DNA from: Corynespora cassiicola
Taxonomy: Eukaryota > Ascomycota > Dothideomycetes > Pleosporales > Corynesporascaceae
Assembly: GCA_022059125.1 (NCBI GenBank)
Contig: JAEUWY010000001.1
Span: 3,844,001 to 3,908,000, forward strand
Length of the DNA stretch: 64,000 bases
Direction of reading: 5' to 3'
Below the pieces are notes generated by a model. The model made no database searches. It was not told the origin of the DNA and saw only the letters and a program-made list of their open reading frames with translations. Of this stretch, positions 47,601 through 58,474 are shown piece after piece (the stretch's first letter is position 1; each line of letters begins with the position of its first letter). The position numbers were made by a program, and so were the translations under genes.

Positions 47601-48641
47601 GCCAAAGAGCAAATAGACGCTTTGAATGAGTCTGGAGCTGCCATAATAGTCCGCCGTTGCGATGTATCAACTCGGGCTGATGTCGAACACTTGATTTCGA
47701 CAGGGTTGGAGGGTCTACCGCCAGTGAGAGGCCTCATACACGGTGCCATGGTTCTTCATGTACGTTCATGCTTTAACTTTATGTACGCAGATCCAATACT
47801 AACGAATCAATAGGACGTTCTCTTCGAGAAGATGACATACGACCAATACACCTCCGTCATCGCCTCCAAAGTTCAAGGAACGAAGAACTTGCATGATATA
47901 CTCTCCTCCAGCTCAAATCCCCTTGATTTCTTCATCTGCATCTCATCCGCCGCCGGCGCAGTTGGAAATCGTGGTCAAGCCGCCTATGCGGCAGCCAATA
48001 CCTTCCTCAACGGCTTTGCACAACAGCTCCGCGGCCAAGGCATCCTTGCCACGTCCATAGACCTCACTGCCGTCTCAGATGCCGGGTACCTCGCCGAGGA
48101 TGCCGAAAAAGCAGCTGAGGTTGCGCGAAACCTGGGCAGCGACACCATCTGCGAGGCCGAAGTACTGAGTCTTATCCAAGCCTCGATTGAGGGCAAGATG
48201 GAAAGTTGCAACGGCCATCCAATCACTGGAATGCGCATCACCCCGACCATGCGTCCATTCTGGTCGAATGACGCAAAGTTTGTTCATCTACTTCGGGCTG
48301 CAGAGGCTGCTGCGTCGCTTTCTTCGTCGGCTACCGCGAAGGTGTCGTGGAGCGCTGCATTCAAGGCCGCGTCTGATCGTGCTGAGGCCGAGGTCGTTGT
48401 CTGCAACGCGCTGGTGGAGAAGATTGCTGAAGTCATATCCATGGAGCCGGAAGAATTGGATGTCACAAGAGCGCTCAGCCACTACCCGCTTGACTCGCTG
48501 ACAGCGATTGAGGTGAGAAACTTTATAACCAGAATGTTCGAAGCGAACCTTCAGGTGCTGGAGCTACTCGCCAGTGGTAGCATTGAAAGTCTCGCCAAAG
48601 TCGTTTGTGGAAAGAGCAAAGGCAGAGTTCAAGATGGTTGA
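41614..48641 (+). CDS. Highly reducing polyketide synthase (KS-AT-DH-ER-KR-ACP), 2257 aa
   Basis: Exons 41614-42243, 42296-42776, 42830-43036, 43085-47391, 47439-47759 and 47814-48641, all in phase. KS (about 86-510) has Cys259 in DTACSSS, His394 in EAHGTGT and His434 in KSNIGH. AT (about 612-925) has Ser706 in GHSSGE. DH has H1036-xxx-G-xxxx-P, but the partner Asp of the HPxxLD motif is Glu1229 (HPTILES). There is no methyltransferase domain: the stretch 1340-1560 is only the structural KR part. ER (about 1560-1870) is short around GLSTSDVQ and its nucleotide loop reads AASAIGQAA. KR has GGTGGLGRS and a Ser/Tyr/Asn set (ISSAAG, AAYAAAN). The ACP attachment Ser is 2210 in LDSLTAIE. There is no thioesterase. 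It makes a reduced polyketide of unknown structure. Confidence 0.96.
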
Positions 48642-48900
48642 TAGTTTATAATGTTTACATCGTGTTTTGTCTTTTCCGTGTCACAGTTTTTACAGCTAGA
48701 ATAAGGTTAAAAAATAGATATTTGTAAATCAAACTATTTTTAGGGGTTGAAACTATATTTAGATTATGGTCTCATAGATACCGTCATCACGACCTCTGGG
48801 GTCTTTGTTGCAGAGCTTCTACCTGCCCAGGTATCTAAGCAGGTATTACAGGCAGATGCCAGTCGCCCTGCAGGCTTAAAGCACACAGTCAAAGACACCG

Positions 48901-49554
48901 TCAGCCTTCGAAAATATCCATATTTTCATCCAGAAAAAAGTCGATGGTCCCTTCCTCCTCGAATTCTTTCTTGTCTAGTATCATCTGGAGTGGCATTGTT
49001 GCAAGGCTCACACCAACCCCTAGACCAAAGGCAAGCGGGGCGACAGCTGTCGATGTTATAATCTTCCGCAAAACGCTCTTCTTCCTCTTTGTTGAACTTG
49101 AGGTCGAGCCTGATGAAAAGGAAGCTGATGAGCTGTCAGTATGGGCGGGATTCCCCAATGAATTCGGATCTGCATCTGTTGAGTGCCTAGATGAGTTAGA
49201 GTCAGCTGATGTTCCAAAAATCTCTTGGGCTGGCACATGGGCCGCGCGCTCATTTGGTGTGCTGGAAAACTCACGGTCAGTACGGCCTACCTGAAGGTAT
49301 ATTTTGGGCCGGGTAATGGGCTTACATGTACTAGCTTCATCATTCGACGTGCCATAGATACGGTTAGAGGAAAGATGTGACGTTACTCGACCCATGGTGA
49401 GCTTCGGGCATTCATTTTGAAGATCTGAATTTGGCTTGGGCTCGGGAGTTGTCCTTGTAGATGACGGGGGAGTAGACTCTGGTGATGAAGGCGCTGCTTG
49501 TTGTGTGATTGGTCGCGTACAACATCTTAGGAGGCGTAAAAGATATGCTAGCAT
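48901..49554 (-). CDS. Hypothetical protein with one C-terminal hydrophobic segment, 217 aa
   Basis: Intronless frame from the ATG at 49554. The N-terminus MLAYLLRLLRCCTRP is short, hydrophobic and basic, with a Cys pair that could be acylated. A long Ser/Thr/Pro-rich disordered middle follows, then KRKKSVLRK and a Gly/Ala-rich hydrophobic stretch (about 170-195, VAPLAFGLGVGVSLATMPL). The C-terminus is acidic. No family recognised. It starts about 260 bp after the PKS stop on the opposite strand, so cluster membership is uncertain. Confidence 0.55.
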   Translation of the reverse strand: MLAYLLRLLRCCTRPITQQAAPSSPESTPPSSTRTTPEPKPNSDLQNECPKLTMGRVTSHLSSNRIYGTSNDEASTCKPITRPKIYLQVGRTDREFSSTPNERAAHVPAQEIFGTSADSNSSRHSTDADPNSLGNPAHTDSSSASFSSGSTSSSTKRKKSVLRKIITSTAVAPLAFGLGVGVSLATMPLQMILDKKEFEEEGTIDFFLDENMDIFEG

Positions 49555-50003
49555 TTGAAGTTAATCTATCGAAATTTTCACCTATGCTGTAGAAGAAGCT
49601 CAGTTTGATCGCACTGTGTGATTGTTGATCTTGTTTCCTTCTTCTCTTAAAGTAGAATACCAGGCACCTCTCTAACTAGTGATTGATTCAGCGCTTCTCG
49701 AGAGAGAGAAAACGAATCTAAATAGCTGCGGAACAGATACAAGGAAGATATTTCTACTGCTACGAGCTCATCAATTGTCACATTACAAAATGGCCCATAG
49801 ATGAGATAAGATACAATGATGAGTACACCTATTTAGGTATAGCTCTTGCGTTCAAAACACATTGCAGGTGTGAACCTCCTTATTAGTAGTCACCAGTCAA
49901 ATTACGACCACAATTCCACCAGCTTTTTCTCTCCAAACATACAATTTGAGCTTTTCAATTACGATAAGAGTGCAAATCCATAAGGCCTTCGCTTCAACCA
50001 AGC
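49555..50003. other. Intergenic, nothing recognised
   Basis: AT-rich upstream sequence of the minus-strand gene ending at 49554, and 3' flank of the next one. No domain or repeat seen. Confidence 0.4.
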
Positions 50004-50396
50004 CTACAAAAGCTTTCGTTTGTAAAGAAACTCCCGAAATGAGTAGACAGCAGAGTTTGCCTTTGTCTTTACTATACCTTGTTTTAGCTGCAAGATCTCT
50101 CCAGTGACGTCCATCATTGTAAGACTTGGGGCTGTCGGTACTGCGATATAACGATAAATTCCCTCGATGATCCACAATGGTATTGGCGGACGTCTCAAGT
50201 CAGCTTCATGACAAGATGTGTCCGATAACTTTTGTGGCAGATCGGCCAAATTTCCCAGCTTCTTTCTATATCTTGCCTTGCCGGCCCCTTCGGTTTTATT
50301 TGCATATTGATGTAACTCATCGATGATTTCAACGCTTTCTGAAAATCGCACTCTCTTCGTTCCGATGGGTCCAATAAGTGTCTTTGTTGAAGTCAT
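50004..50396 (-). CDS. Small protein with N-terminal RVxF motif, paralogue of 55188-55598
   Basis: Intronless 130-aa frame from the ATG at 50396. It reads TKRVRFSESVEII near the N-terminus: R15-V16-R17-F18 fits the RVxF docking motif for protein phosphatase 1. The C-terminal part (MMDVTGEILQLKQGIVKT, then NSAVYSFREFLYKRK) aligns by eye with the protein at 55188-55598 (LTTVGGRITPMRRGIIKT, then NTASMALQEFSKKEG). No signal peptide or membrane segment. No known family recognised; PP1 binding is an inference from a short motif. Confidence 0.6.
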   Translation of the reverse strand: MTSTKTLIGPIGTKRVRFSESVEIIDELHQYANKTEGAGKARYRKKLGNLADLPQKLSDTSCHEADLRRPPIPLWIIEGIYRYIAVPTAPSLTMMDVTGEILQLKQGIVKTKANSAVYSFREFLYKRKLL

Positions 50397-51238
50397 TTGG
50401 GGGATATATAACGCAGTAGAGTTTTTAGGAGTTTGGGAAAATTAAGTAAACGGCAGAATGAGTAATGCAGATCGACGGTATTGGAGTGTGAAAAGTATAA
50501 AGATTGGTCAAATTGACTTGAATCGGTGGTCATATTCACAATTAGCCATTCACCGGCAGCACAGTCTTTCCTGAAATTATGCAATATTTTGTTTTAGATA
50601 TTTAATTTAGTCTGTTTTGTGCGTTGAGGCCATGAACCGTCGAACTCCATCCCAACACATTTTACGATTGTTTCCATCAAGACTCGACTAGTCTTAGGTT
50701 AATTTTTTTTCTCAAGTATACATTGGCTAGTTTACTTAGCTAGAGCTGCGACTATTCTTGAATTGTATTACGTTGTGGAAGGTGGTGAATCTTGGTACTC
50801 GGTTTCACCGCCCTTGAGGTTGTCTTGACAATTCTTAATCTCAAATGATGAGGAAGGATACTCAAGGTAAAGGCTGCACCGATGGTATTAACTTCTTTGT
50901 CTGCGCAGTATCTTTATTCTGTATACGGCTTTCTCTCCTGCACTTCTTTTCTTGCTTAAAAAGATTAGAGTATCTGCTCTCCCAAGCCAGCTTCGGTATC
51001 CCTCTGAGATGAACCTAATATGCTATTCGTGTCACACTATCCACCAGGAAATTTTGTCTTTTGCACTAAAAATTCGAAGCTTCGTTTGATATTGTTTTAT
51101 AGACGTAATACCCAGAAATATTCACGCAAGCGGGTAGCATCGGGTCAAAAAGCATCCAGTTGTGTCTGTAAGTTGGAGTGTGAAAGCCAGCTCACATAAT
51201 GTGGAATTATCTGTTCATTCCATCAGTATATAAATCAA
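50397..51238. other. Intergenic, nothing recognised
   Basis: AT-rich, about 840 bp. Should hold the promoter of the 50004-50396 gene and the 3' end of the alginate-lyase-family gene. A TATA-like TATATAA lies near 51227 on the plus strand, without a gene behind it. Confidence 0.4.
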
Positions 51239-52457
51239 CTACTCCAACCTGTACATCAAGGTCCCAAAGCCAAAATTGTCGAACCCCCCGGAGTTAGGCC
51301 CATAGTTCCCTCCTCCACCCTCGGCGCCCGAGCCATTCTTCACTACAAGATCACGATACTGTTCGGTCCACGACGCATTCAGTCCCTTCAACACGCCATA
51401 GTGGGCATATAGGAGCTCCCAAATGGGCCTTAGGCCCCCGCGCCCGTCAGGAGAGATGACCTCCTGCGTACCATGTGTACTCGTCGTGAGTGGCGAAAAA
51501 GGGACATCATGACCAAGATTATACTTTGCGGCATATTCAGCCCTGCAAGCCCGTCAGCAGTCGAAAAAACATTACATGGACGCATCGGTAGACTCACCCT
51601 GCCAGGATACGATTATTCTGCAGAGCAAAAAGATCCTGGCCTTGATTGTAGCTCTGCTGCGCAATCACGCCGAGCAGTCCAAAGTCCAGCAGAGCATGGC
51701 CCTGGTCCCTCCCAGCCTCCTGGCCCTGTCCCAGCATCTTATTCGACCCCTCTTCCTGGTGCAGCTTCCAAATCATCTTTTCTATATTCCCGTTCCCTTG
51801 GCCGGTGCTGGTGAAGTAATCGACCGCCTCGTTGTACATGGTCTCGTTGTCGAGCACGACGCCCCAGGCCTGCATCGACGCAATGTTGCACAGGTCCCAA
51901 TTGGCCCAGTAGTGGTCAATCTCGGCGTCATTGTGGCGGACCAGGAAGTCATGGTTCATGGGGTAAAAGACGCGGCGGCCGAGATCCTTGATGGCCTCGA
52001 GGCCGGTCCACTCGCTGTAGTCCCGCAGTATCTCGGCCGCGTTGGCGAGCTGGTACCCGTACAGCCCGGCCGCGAGGAACTTGTCCGAAGACCCGTTCAC
52101 GACCTTGAGCGTACCGGACCAGTCGTCCAGCACGCGGGCCGCGGCGTCTGCGAACGTGGCATTGCCGGATATCTTCCAGCGCAGGGCGAGCTGGTATGCG
52201 GCGTGCGCATCTCGGAATAGGTTCCGGTAGTTTTCGGGGTAGCCAGTGCCGCGGTAGACCGTCTCCACGGCGGAGGGCTCGTACGTGGGCGAGGCGAGGG
52301 AGTTGCTGGTCAGCTTGTTCCAGCCCGTTTTCCAGGGTTCGGCGCTCCCGTCGTTCACTTTTGCGATGACGCGCTGGAAGTCGCGGTCGGTGTGGAGGAG
52401 GCCGGGGTGAGTGAACGCCGAAGCGAGGGCTGGGAGAAGCACAAGAAACCCGAGCAT
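51239..52457 (-). CDS. Secreted alginate-lyase-family protein, 387 aa
   Basis: Exons 52457-51598 and 51542-51239 join in phase across a 55-nt intron (GTGAGT...TTGCAG). The N-terminus MLGFLVLLPALASAF is a signal peptide. The body is an alpha-helical toroid with family marks HPGLLHTDRDFQRV, YRNLFRDAHAAYQLALRW, DDWSGTLK, NAAEILRDYS and HYWANWDLCNI. The C-terminus has RPIWELLYAHYGVLKGL and GGFDNFGFGTL. Fungal members of the alginate lyase superfamily (Pfam PF05426) are secreted and probably act on uronic-acid polysaccharides; the substrate is unproven. GC3-rich codon use, unlike the AT-rich small genes on either side. Confidence 0.85.
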
Positions 52458-54506
52458 GATGATGTCTTGGGCTCAGGAATTGATTGAGAGGGCAGTGGTG
52501 ATGCGGGCTTTCGATCACATCTCCCCTAGTTTAATACCATCATGAACGCGGAAGCCGGCCCATCTTTCGACTGTTATCGCGGTCAAAAAATCCAGCGTAC
52601 AAGTCTGCAACGGTAAACGAAATGATGGACCGGGGATTGTTCCGCATGTTTCTTGGGAGATTTCGGCGGCTGGCGGGATGGAGATGACGGGCCGTTCCCC
52701 TGTTTGGAGTTTTTTTTGATGAAGGGGCACCGTGGGGCCGCCGATCTTGTGGGGTGCATGAGGTCGCGTGGCTCAGAGTTTTTGGGTATAAGAGGTGTCT
52801 TGTGACGACCCTTTCTCGCTGTGCGATCCGATACTTGAGCCGGCCTCCGGCTGCTCGAGGACAGATGACGCCCTGGCGTTCTGCCATGTGTTTTGCGGGT
52901 TGTATTACAATGAAACGTACGGTTCCACCAATCAAATTTCGCATCTGTTTCTTACGCGTGTCGATCCACAAGCCACCAGCATGCCAGGCAATATTTGGGC
53001 TCGGCTATACAATGCCGTCGAACGGACTTCAGAATAGTAAACACCCCAGTGGGTGCAGAGGATTACTCATCAGTTGCAATTCATAATACTCGGGATTGCT
53101 GTGCTGGTAGTGCACATGTACCAAAGAGGCATGGGTGTTGAATACTGATTCGGAGCACTGTGCGAACAGCAAGATTGCAGCCCTCTCTGGCCGATCGCAC
53201 CACTGAAGTCGACTACTCTTTAGAAATATGATCAAGAATAATAGCCCGGATGCTGTTGAGCTTGGAATCGATCGATGGGATTGTATAACTGGCTATTTCA
53301 TGCCGATTCTGGAAATTGGATTACAAATAATCACAAAATCGGTTACAAATACAAGTGGATTTGGTCAGTTTGGAGTCTATCATGTTCATTTTCCTTGGCT
53401 GATGAGTAAGACTAGACCATGGAAAGTTTTTTTTTTCAAAGGGAGTTTGATCACACGCAAGAGTCTTGATAGGCACCAACAAAATCAAAGTGCGTCTGCG
53501 CTTTTTCAAGAGAGCACAACACGAATTTGCATATTGTCAAATTAATACATTTTTAGACCAGGGGACATTCCTATATCTGCAGTCTTTTAGGGTACTCTAC
53601 TCATTTTTATCTTTATGCGCATCATGCTACTATTGCAAGAAGATCAGGTTCCGTTTAATGTAAACACATTTAATCAGATGAAGACACAGCTTTATATTGC
53701 AAACATATATAGAACTAATGTGCAGCAGATACTACTAGTGCCGATGTCGAGTCACTTGGGAAAATCCAGTTTCTGCTATTGGTCTGTGACGCATATTTTA
53801 CCGTTTTGATTTCTTAGATGACGTACTATGCGATGCGATAGAATTGGAAGAGCTTCCAGGGAAGGGACCATAGTGCGTATCACAGACTTCCCTTCCTCCC
53901 TGTGCCATTGTTGCTGGGCCGTCCAGATCTAAGCGCTCTTGGACTCTACTTGGCCGATGACCAATATTTGTTGAGGGCTTACTGGACTGATTAGGGGTGG
54001 AATTTGAGGATGACACTATGAGCCGGATTCAATATTGCGTATGTGAGAAATTGTGGATAGATGTAGTATTATTGTAAGAAGTGAGGGAATATAAGGGGCC
54101 ACTGTAGTTATACTTTGGTAGAGACAAAGACTTTGCCTTTTCTCAACAGATGTTTGGCGAGAATACGGACAATACAGTAGCCAAACGTTAACACAAGATC
54201 AATGATATGAGGCTGTATGGTTGTGAATCTGATCGACCTTGTATGGTCTCCGGGCTTTCTTTAAGACAAAAGTGATTCTGTGTTTCACTTACGACTGCTA
54301 CTTTCATAAATCTGGGGCTAAAGGAAATGTTTCATTGTTGTAGGAAAGGTCTAGGAGGCAGAGATTGATTATTGTTTCTTCTTTTTTACCAGTGTGTGCC
54401 CATTCCAGGTAGCACATGATTGAGTCCAGTGGTGCTAACAGTCGTACCACACAACTGAAGTTTTCGCATCCAGCACAAACTTGTCGTTCCCCATGCCCAG
54501 CCAGCC
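52458..54506. other. Stretch without a firmly supported gene
   Basis: From 52458 to 52900 it is the promoter side of the alginate-lyase-family gene. From 53000 to 54500 it is AT-rich. A minus frame at 53798-54016 is Ser-rich (ends SKKSKR) but has no ATG at its start; an internal ATG would give 36 aa. I do not call it. Confidence 0.4.
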
Positions 54507-54761
54507 TTACTTCCCAACGATGAACCAGATCTTGGCATTCCCTGCGGCTTCAATCGTGTTCTTCTCGCGTATAGCAGTTTTCTCAAGCTCGTCCTGGGAT
54601 TCAATCTCGGCCATTGTTTTATCCACAAGTTCCTTCGCGGCGGCCAGGTCCATTTTCTTTTCAGCGCGCCTCTTGGTATTGAAATCAGTTTGCGTGACCA
54701 AATGTGAAGGAATGGTGAAGACCTGGGGAGTTTCGACAAACTTGATCGTCTTTGCAGCCAT
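54507..54761 (-). CDS. Small 84-aa protein with N-terminal KTIKF motif
   Basis: ATG at 54761 in a strong CCACCATGG context. It starts MAAKTIKFVETPQVF, where KxIxF again fits the RVxF docking pattern. The rest is a charged helix (AEKKMDLAAAKELVDKTMAEIESQ) and ends KIWFIVGK. The stop overlaps a possible donor (AA/GTAAGG at about 54510); splicing to an acceptor TTAG near 54437 would replace the end with NTTGLNHVLPGMGTHW, so the C-terminus is uncertain. No family recognised. Confidence 0.6.
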   Translation of the reverse strand: MAAKTIKFVETPQVFTIPSHLVTQTDFNTKRRAEKKMDLAAAKELVDKTMAEIESQDELEKTAIREKNTIEAAGNAKIWFIVGK

Positions 54762-55187
54762 GGTGGTGCCTGGAGAGAGTTTTTTGGTGTTGTGAGGAGT
54801 TGCAAATCGCGTTTAGAGAAATTGCTTTCTGTTTTCGGCCATGCACCTGGGGTGGGAAAGTAGAGATTTTGAGGATGGGTGAAGAAGAACAAGGGTATTT
54901 GCTTATAATTTGAAGGTATATATAGGGCTTGTGGGAAATAGGGTACATTGTGCGTTTTCGCTGAGGCCTAGTATCCCAATAATAATGTGTCCTATTGTCG
55001 AGAACTGGCGATGGTACAATAATATCTACGAAACAATAGCAAGGCATAGTAGGCCATATACTCCAGAATAGAAAGGTCAATAGAATCCATGGACGTGCTA
55101 GCAAGTGCACGGAGATGGCCATCTTTTAGAAATTAGTCATGTGAATGAATACACGCCGTCCAAACTCCTCAAGGTGCTGTTCACTCC
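54762..55187. other. Intergenic, nothing recognised
   Basis: Upstream region of the 84-aa gene (a TATATATA run lies at about 54916-54923) and the 3' flank of the next gene. Confidence 0.4.
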
Positions 55188-55598
55188 TTATGCGACTTCA
55201 ACAAGTTTTACGTCGAATCCCTTCCCTTGGTTGTCACGGCCATAGCCGGTCGCCAAAAAGACCGCGCCTTCTTTTTTTGAGAATTCCTGGAGAGCCATTG
55301 ATGCGGTATTGGAGCTCGTCTTGATTATGCCTCGGCGCATTGGTGTGATGCGACCTCCAACCGTGGTAAGATCTAGCGCATAGGCGGCATTGGCTCCCGA
55401 TGGGTTTTGAGACGACTGGAGATGGCCGGAAACGGTTTCCCGCGGGGTTTGGTGGTGGTGCGATATCATTTGGTCTACATGCGATATAGATGATTGATCT
55501 ATAGCTTTCGACCCATAAGGTCTTGGTCGATTCGAGATGATTTGAAAGGTCTCCTTGAAATGCACTTTTTTGACTGAACGATTTGGTGGTTGGGCCAT
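55188..55598 (-). CDS. Small protein with N-terminal KVHF motif, paralogue of 50004-50396
   Basis: Intronless 136-aa frame from the ATG at 55598. VKKVHFKETFQII near the N-terminus contains K11-V12-H13-F14, matching RVxF. The middle is His/Ser/Gln-rich. The C-terminal part resembles the 50004-50396 product (GGRITPMRRGIIKT and a following EF..K). No signal peptide, no known family. The two paralogues lie on the same strand about 4.8 kb apart, separated by the alginate-lyase-family gene and the 84-aa gene. Confidence 0.6.
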   Translation of the reverse strand: MAQPPNRSVKKVHFKETFQIISNRPRPYGSKAIDQSSISHVDQMISHHHQTPRETVSGHLQSSQNPSGANAAYALDLTTVGGRITPMRRGIIKTSSNTASMALQEFSKKEGAVFLATGYGRDNQGKGFDVKLVEVA

Positions 55599-56709
55599 AG
55601 CGCGCGTGCAATAGTGATGGGAAGCTGTCGATTTTGGTCGCTTGAAAAATCCTTACAGCACTAAAGTTCCGATTAGCGATGATAAGGGCATCAGAAGGAT
55701 GGGAGCCGTTATCTAAAAAGCGTTACTGTTTCCGCAAATTTCTGCACTGCTCACCCCCGCTCCCAATATCCAAAACCAGCATTGAGATGGCGTGAGCATG
55801 AGGAAGCGCCTCCCCAGAACACTTTGTGGCGACAAAGGTGGTCATGCGAACTGTGCATGCTGCATACAAAACGGTGCAGTCCGATGAGGGGAAAGGGACC
55901 CACGCTCCGGAAACGATGATACTAATTAAAACCTGGAGTAAATGCAAGTGGGAAACAGCCATGGCACATGGAGGTACGGTATGGTGCGAGGGGATGCAGA
56001 CTAGGTGCAGCGGAGCTGTCTCGAAGCACAGCCCAGACACTAGGCCGTGTGGACGAGCCAAGCATCCCTCTGCCGCCAGCAACGAACTTACACCTCCGTC
56101 ATCGAACAACAGCAAAAGGACGTCGAGATGGAAATGGCGATGCGGGATGTCTGCGGGGGGTTTCGAAACCACAGCGCTGTGGCACGGACGGCTGCGGGGT
56201 GACGTCGCATGTACCCTTCACGCCCGCCGTCTGATCGCCAACCGGATGGACCGGTGTTGGTGTCCATCCAGACAAGTGCCAGAGCCGCTGACGGGATAAG
56301 GACCCTAGATCAAATCGATACAACGGCTTTGCACGATCGTCTGCGTCGTCGATGGCGCTGCCGCTCTTTCGCATGGGAAAAGCAAAAGCCGAGCGGCCAA
56401 GGCCAATCACCAGAGGAGTCGGCTGCAGGGCAGGATGAGAGACAGGGAATGCGAAACTCAAAAACAGATAGCTGGGCCGAATAATAGCCCTCTACAATGT
56501 GGTGCTATGCAGTGTAGGTGAGTTGTGTCGCGGCTGATGCAGCTGCCCCTCATTCTCCAGCCATCTCGACAGCAGCGCCTGCGACCCGGTGACATAGCCC
56601 GTACACCTACCTACCTACCTACCTACCTGGTGGCCAGCTCGACATCCTCTACTTAACAGCTCGCTCCCAGACGCCCAGCTCTCCATCCGCTCCAACATCT
56701 CCCGTCGCA
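55599..56709. promoter_or_regulatory. Intergenic region with a (CCTA)n microsatellite
   Basis: No gene recognised. The frame 55826-56299 (+) has no domain. A (CTAC)n run of about six units lies at 56604-56630, roughly 80 bp before the tetraspanin start codon; CT-rich sequence follows it, as in many fungal leaders. Confidence 0.5.
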
Positions 56710-57720
56710 ATGGTCTACACTCGGAAGCAGCTCGTCACAAGCGTGAGCATCGTGTACCTCATCCTTGTCACCGCTCTGGCTGGGTAAATGAACCCAACCC
56801 TATCCACCAACACCTGAGCCTAACTCACCCATACAGCTATGCCTCCTGTCGCTCCAGCAAGCTCTCTCTCCCCATCCCCCGCGCTCTGCGAGGCTTCACC
56901 ACCGCCCTCCCCATCATCTCGGGCCTGCTCCTCGAAGCCGGCTACGACCTGACCCGCGTGCAAGAGCGTCGCAAGCGCGCACCTCGCAACAGCACCGTCC
57001 GCCCCCCATTCGTCATCGTCGCCAACACCCTCATCTTCATCTACTCGACCGTGGTCATCACCCTGCTGGGCACCCACGTCGGGCCACCGTCTGGCCTCGA
57101 CTGTGGGCTGCACGAGCGCTGGCAGACGCTGTTCCGCCAGCGCAATGTAGAGTCCATCCGCGCCATCCAGGACGCGAACAGCTGCTGCGGATTCCGCTCG
57201 ACACATGATATGGCGTGGCCGTTTCCAGACAAAAACCACCAGAGTGATGCGTGCGAGAAGGCGTTTGGCCGGACGACGGCGTGCTTTGGGCCGTGGAAGG
57301 CTGAGGAGCAGCGGGTTGCGGGCATCCTCATGGGGGCTGCGGGGCTTGTGTTTCTCTGGCAGGTAAGTCGACCTCTAATTCAAGGGCAGAGTCCCTGGGC
57401 TGATGGCAATTCCCCAGTTTCTCATCATCGCCGTGCCCACCGAGCGCGAGTCGTGGTTACACAAGGTCGTGCCCGGCCGCATCTCTGATTTCATCGCCGA
57501 CGAGGAGCATGGCAGCGGTCAACGGGCCATCGACTACCTTCCCAACTTCAATCGGTACTCGGACCGAGTAGAAGAGGAGGTCGAGGACAGCAATAGCCAC
57601 AATGGACCCCAGCGCGCCATTGAAGGAGGGATCCAGCAGGCCAAGAACATTGTTAGTGGAAGAGACGAGGATCGTGACCATGAAAGTCCTGCCGTCGACA
57701 ACGCATGGACCAGGAACTAG
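56710..57720 (+). CDS. Tetraspanin-like membrane protein, 300 aa
   Basis: Exons 56710-56783, 56837-57362 and 57418-57720 join in phase. Four membrane helices are at about 8-28, 43-58, 80-102 and 186-208. The second extracellular loop has the tetraspanin CCG motif (C141-C142-G143 in NSCCGFRS) with further cysteines at 114, 164 and 174. The C-terminal tail of about 90 residues is hydrophilic and acidic. It fits the fungal Tsp3 group rather than Pls1. The cellular role is membrane-domain organisation by family; nothing specific is known here. Confidence 0.85.
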
Positions 57721-58474
57721 CACCAGCTGGGGACGCGGCTACGGAGAGAGTAACGGGATTTCCTTATCCACACGAGGCGTATACAATCGTTTTACGATAC
57801 CATTTCCTTACTTACAATGTGCAGTCCAAAACTAGGTTTTCTTTGATGGGTATCTTCTGGTCTCTTTGTCTGTTCTTCGTACGACACGCTCATGAGCCCC
57901 ATGATGATGAACATCTTTGTTCGGGATAAAGGGAATGCAATCGGACCCTTCCAGAAAAATATAATCCTTTCTCTTTCTCAACAGCTGTGACTTGTATAGC
58001 CGATCAAGCTCAAGTCGGCTACCAAGCTAGCGTGGACCACTAATGACTTGCTGCCGATTGGCCCTTCACGCCGGCCTCTGGCTGTTCGGTAACGCACGAG
58101 TCATGCAGCTACCCTCCCGCATCTCCCGCATCACCATCACCCCGCAAAAGATCAGACGGTATTCTACATGTCTTGACGCTCAATTCCATACAAAGCCCCT
58201 GGAAAATTAACATTAATTGATCAATTATACAGTCAAGGGCCCATCTGTCCCTACCATTTACCTCCTTGCCCCACGTGGAAGAAGAAAAGCCGTCACGCCT
58301 TGCCCTCACAAGCTTGACAGGCATCGATTCATACAGCCGAGGACTGACACGACCCCCAGAGAGGGGCAAGCCGACGACACCTAGTCTCCGCCTTATTTCC
58401 TACACCAATCCAGGCACCATGACATCTTTGACATCTCCGACATTCCCCATCCTCGCCCCGTCCAACCTCCCGCC
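57721..58474. other. Intergenic, nothing recognised
   Basis: 3' UTR of the tetraspanin gene and promoter of the succinate dehydrogenase gene. No repeat or further gene seen. Confidence 0.45.
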
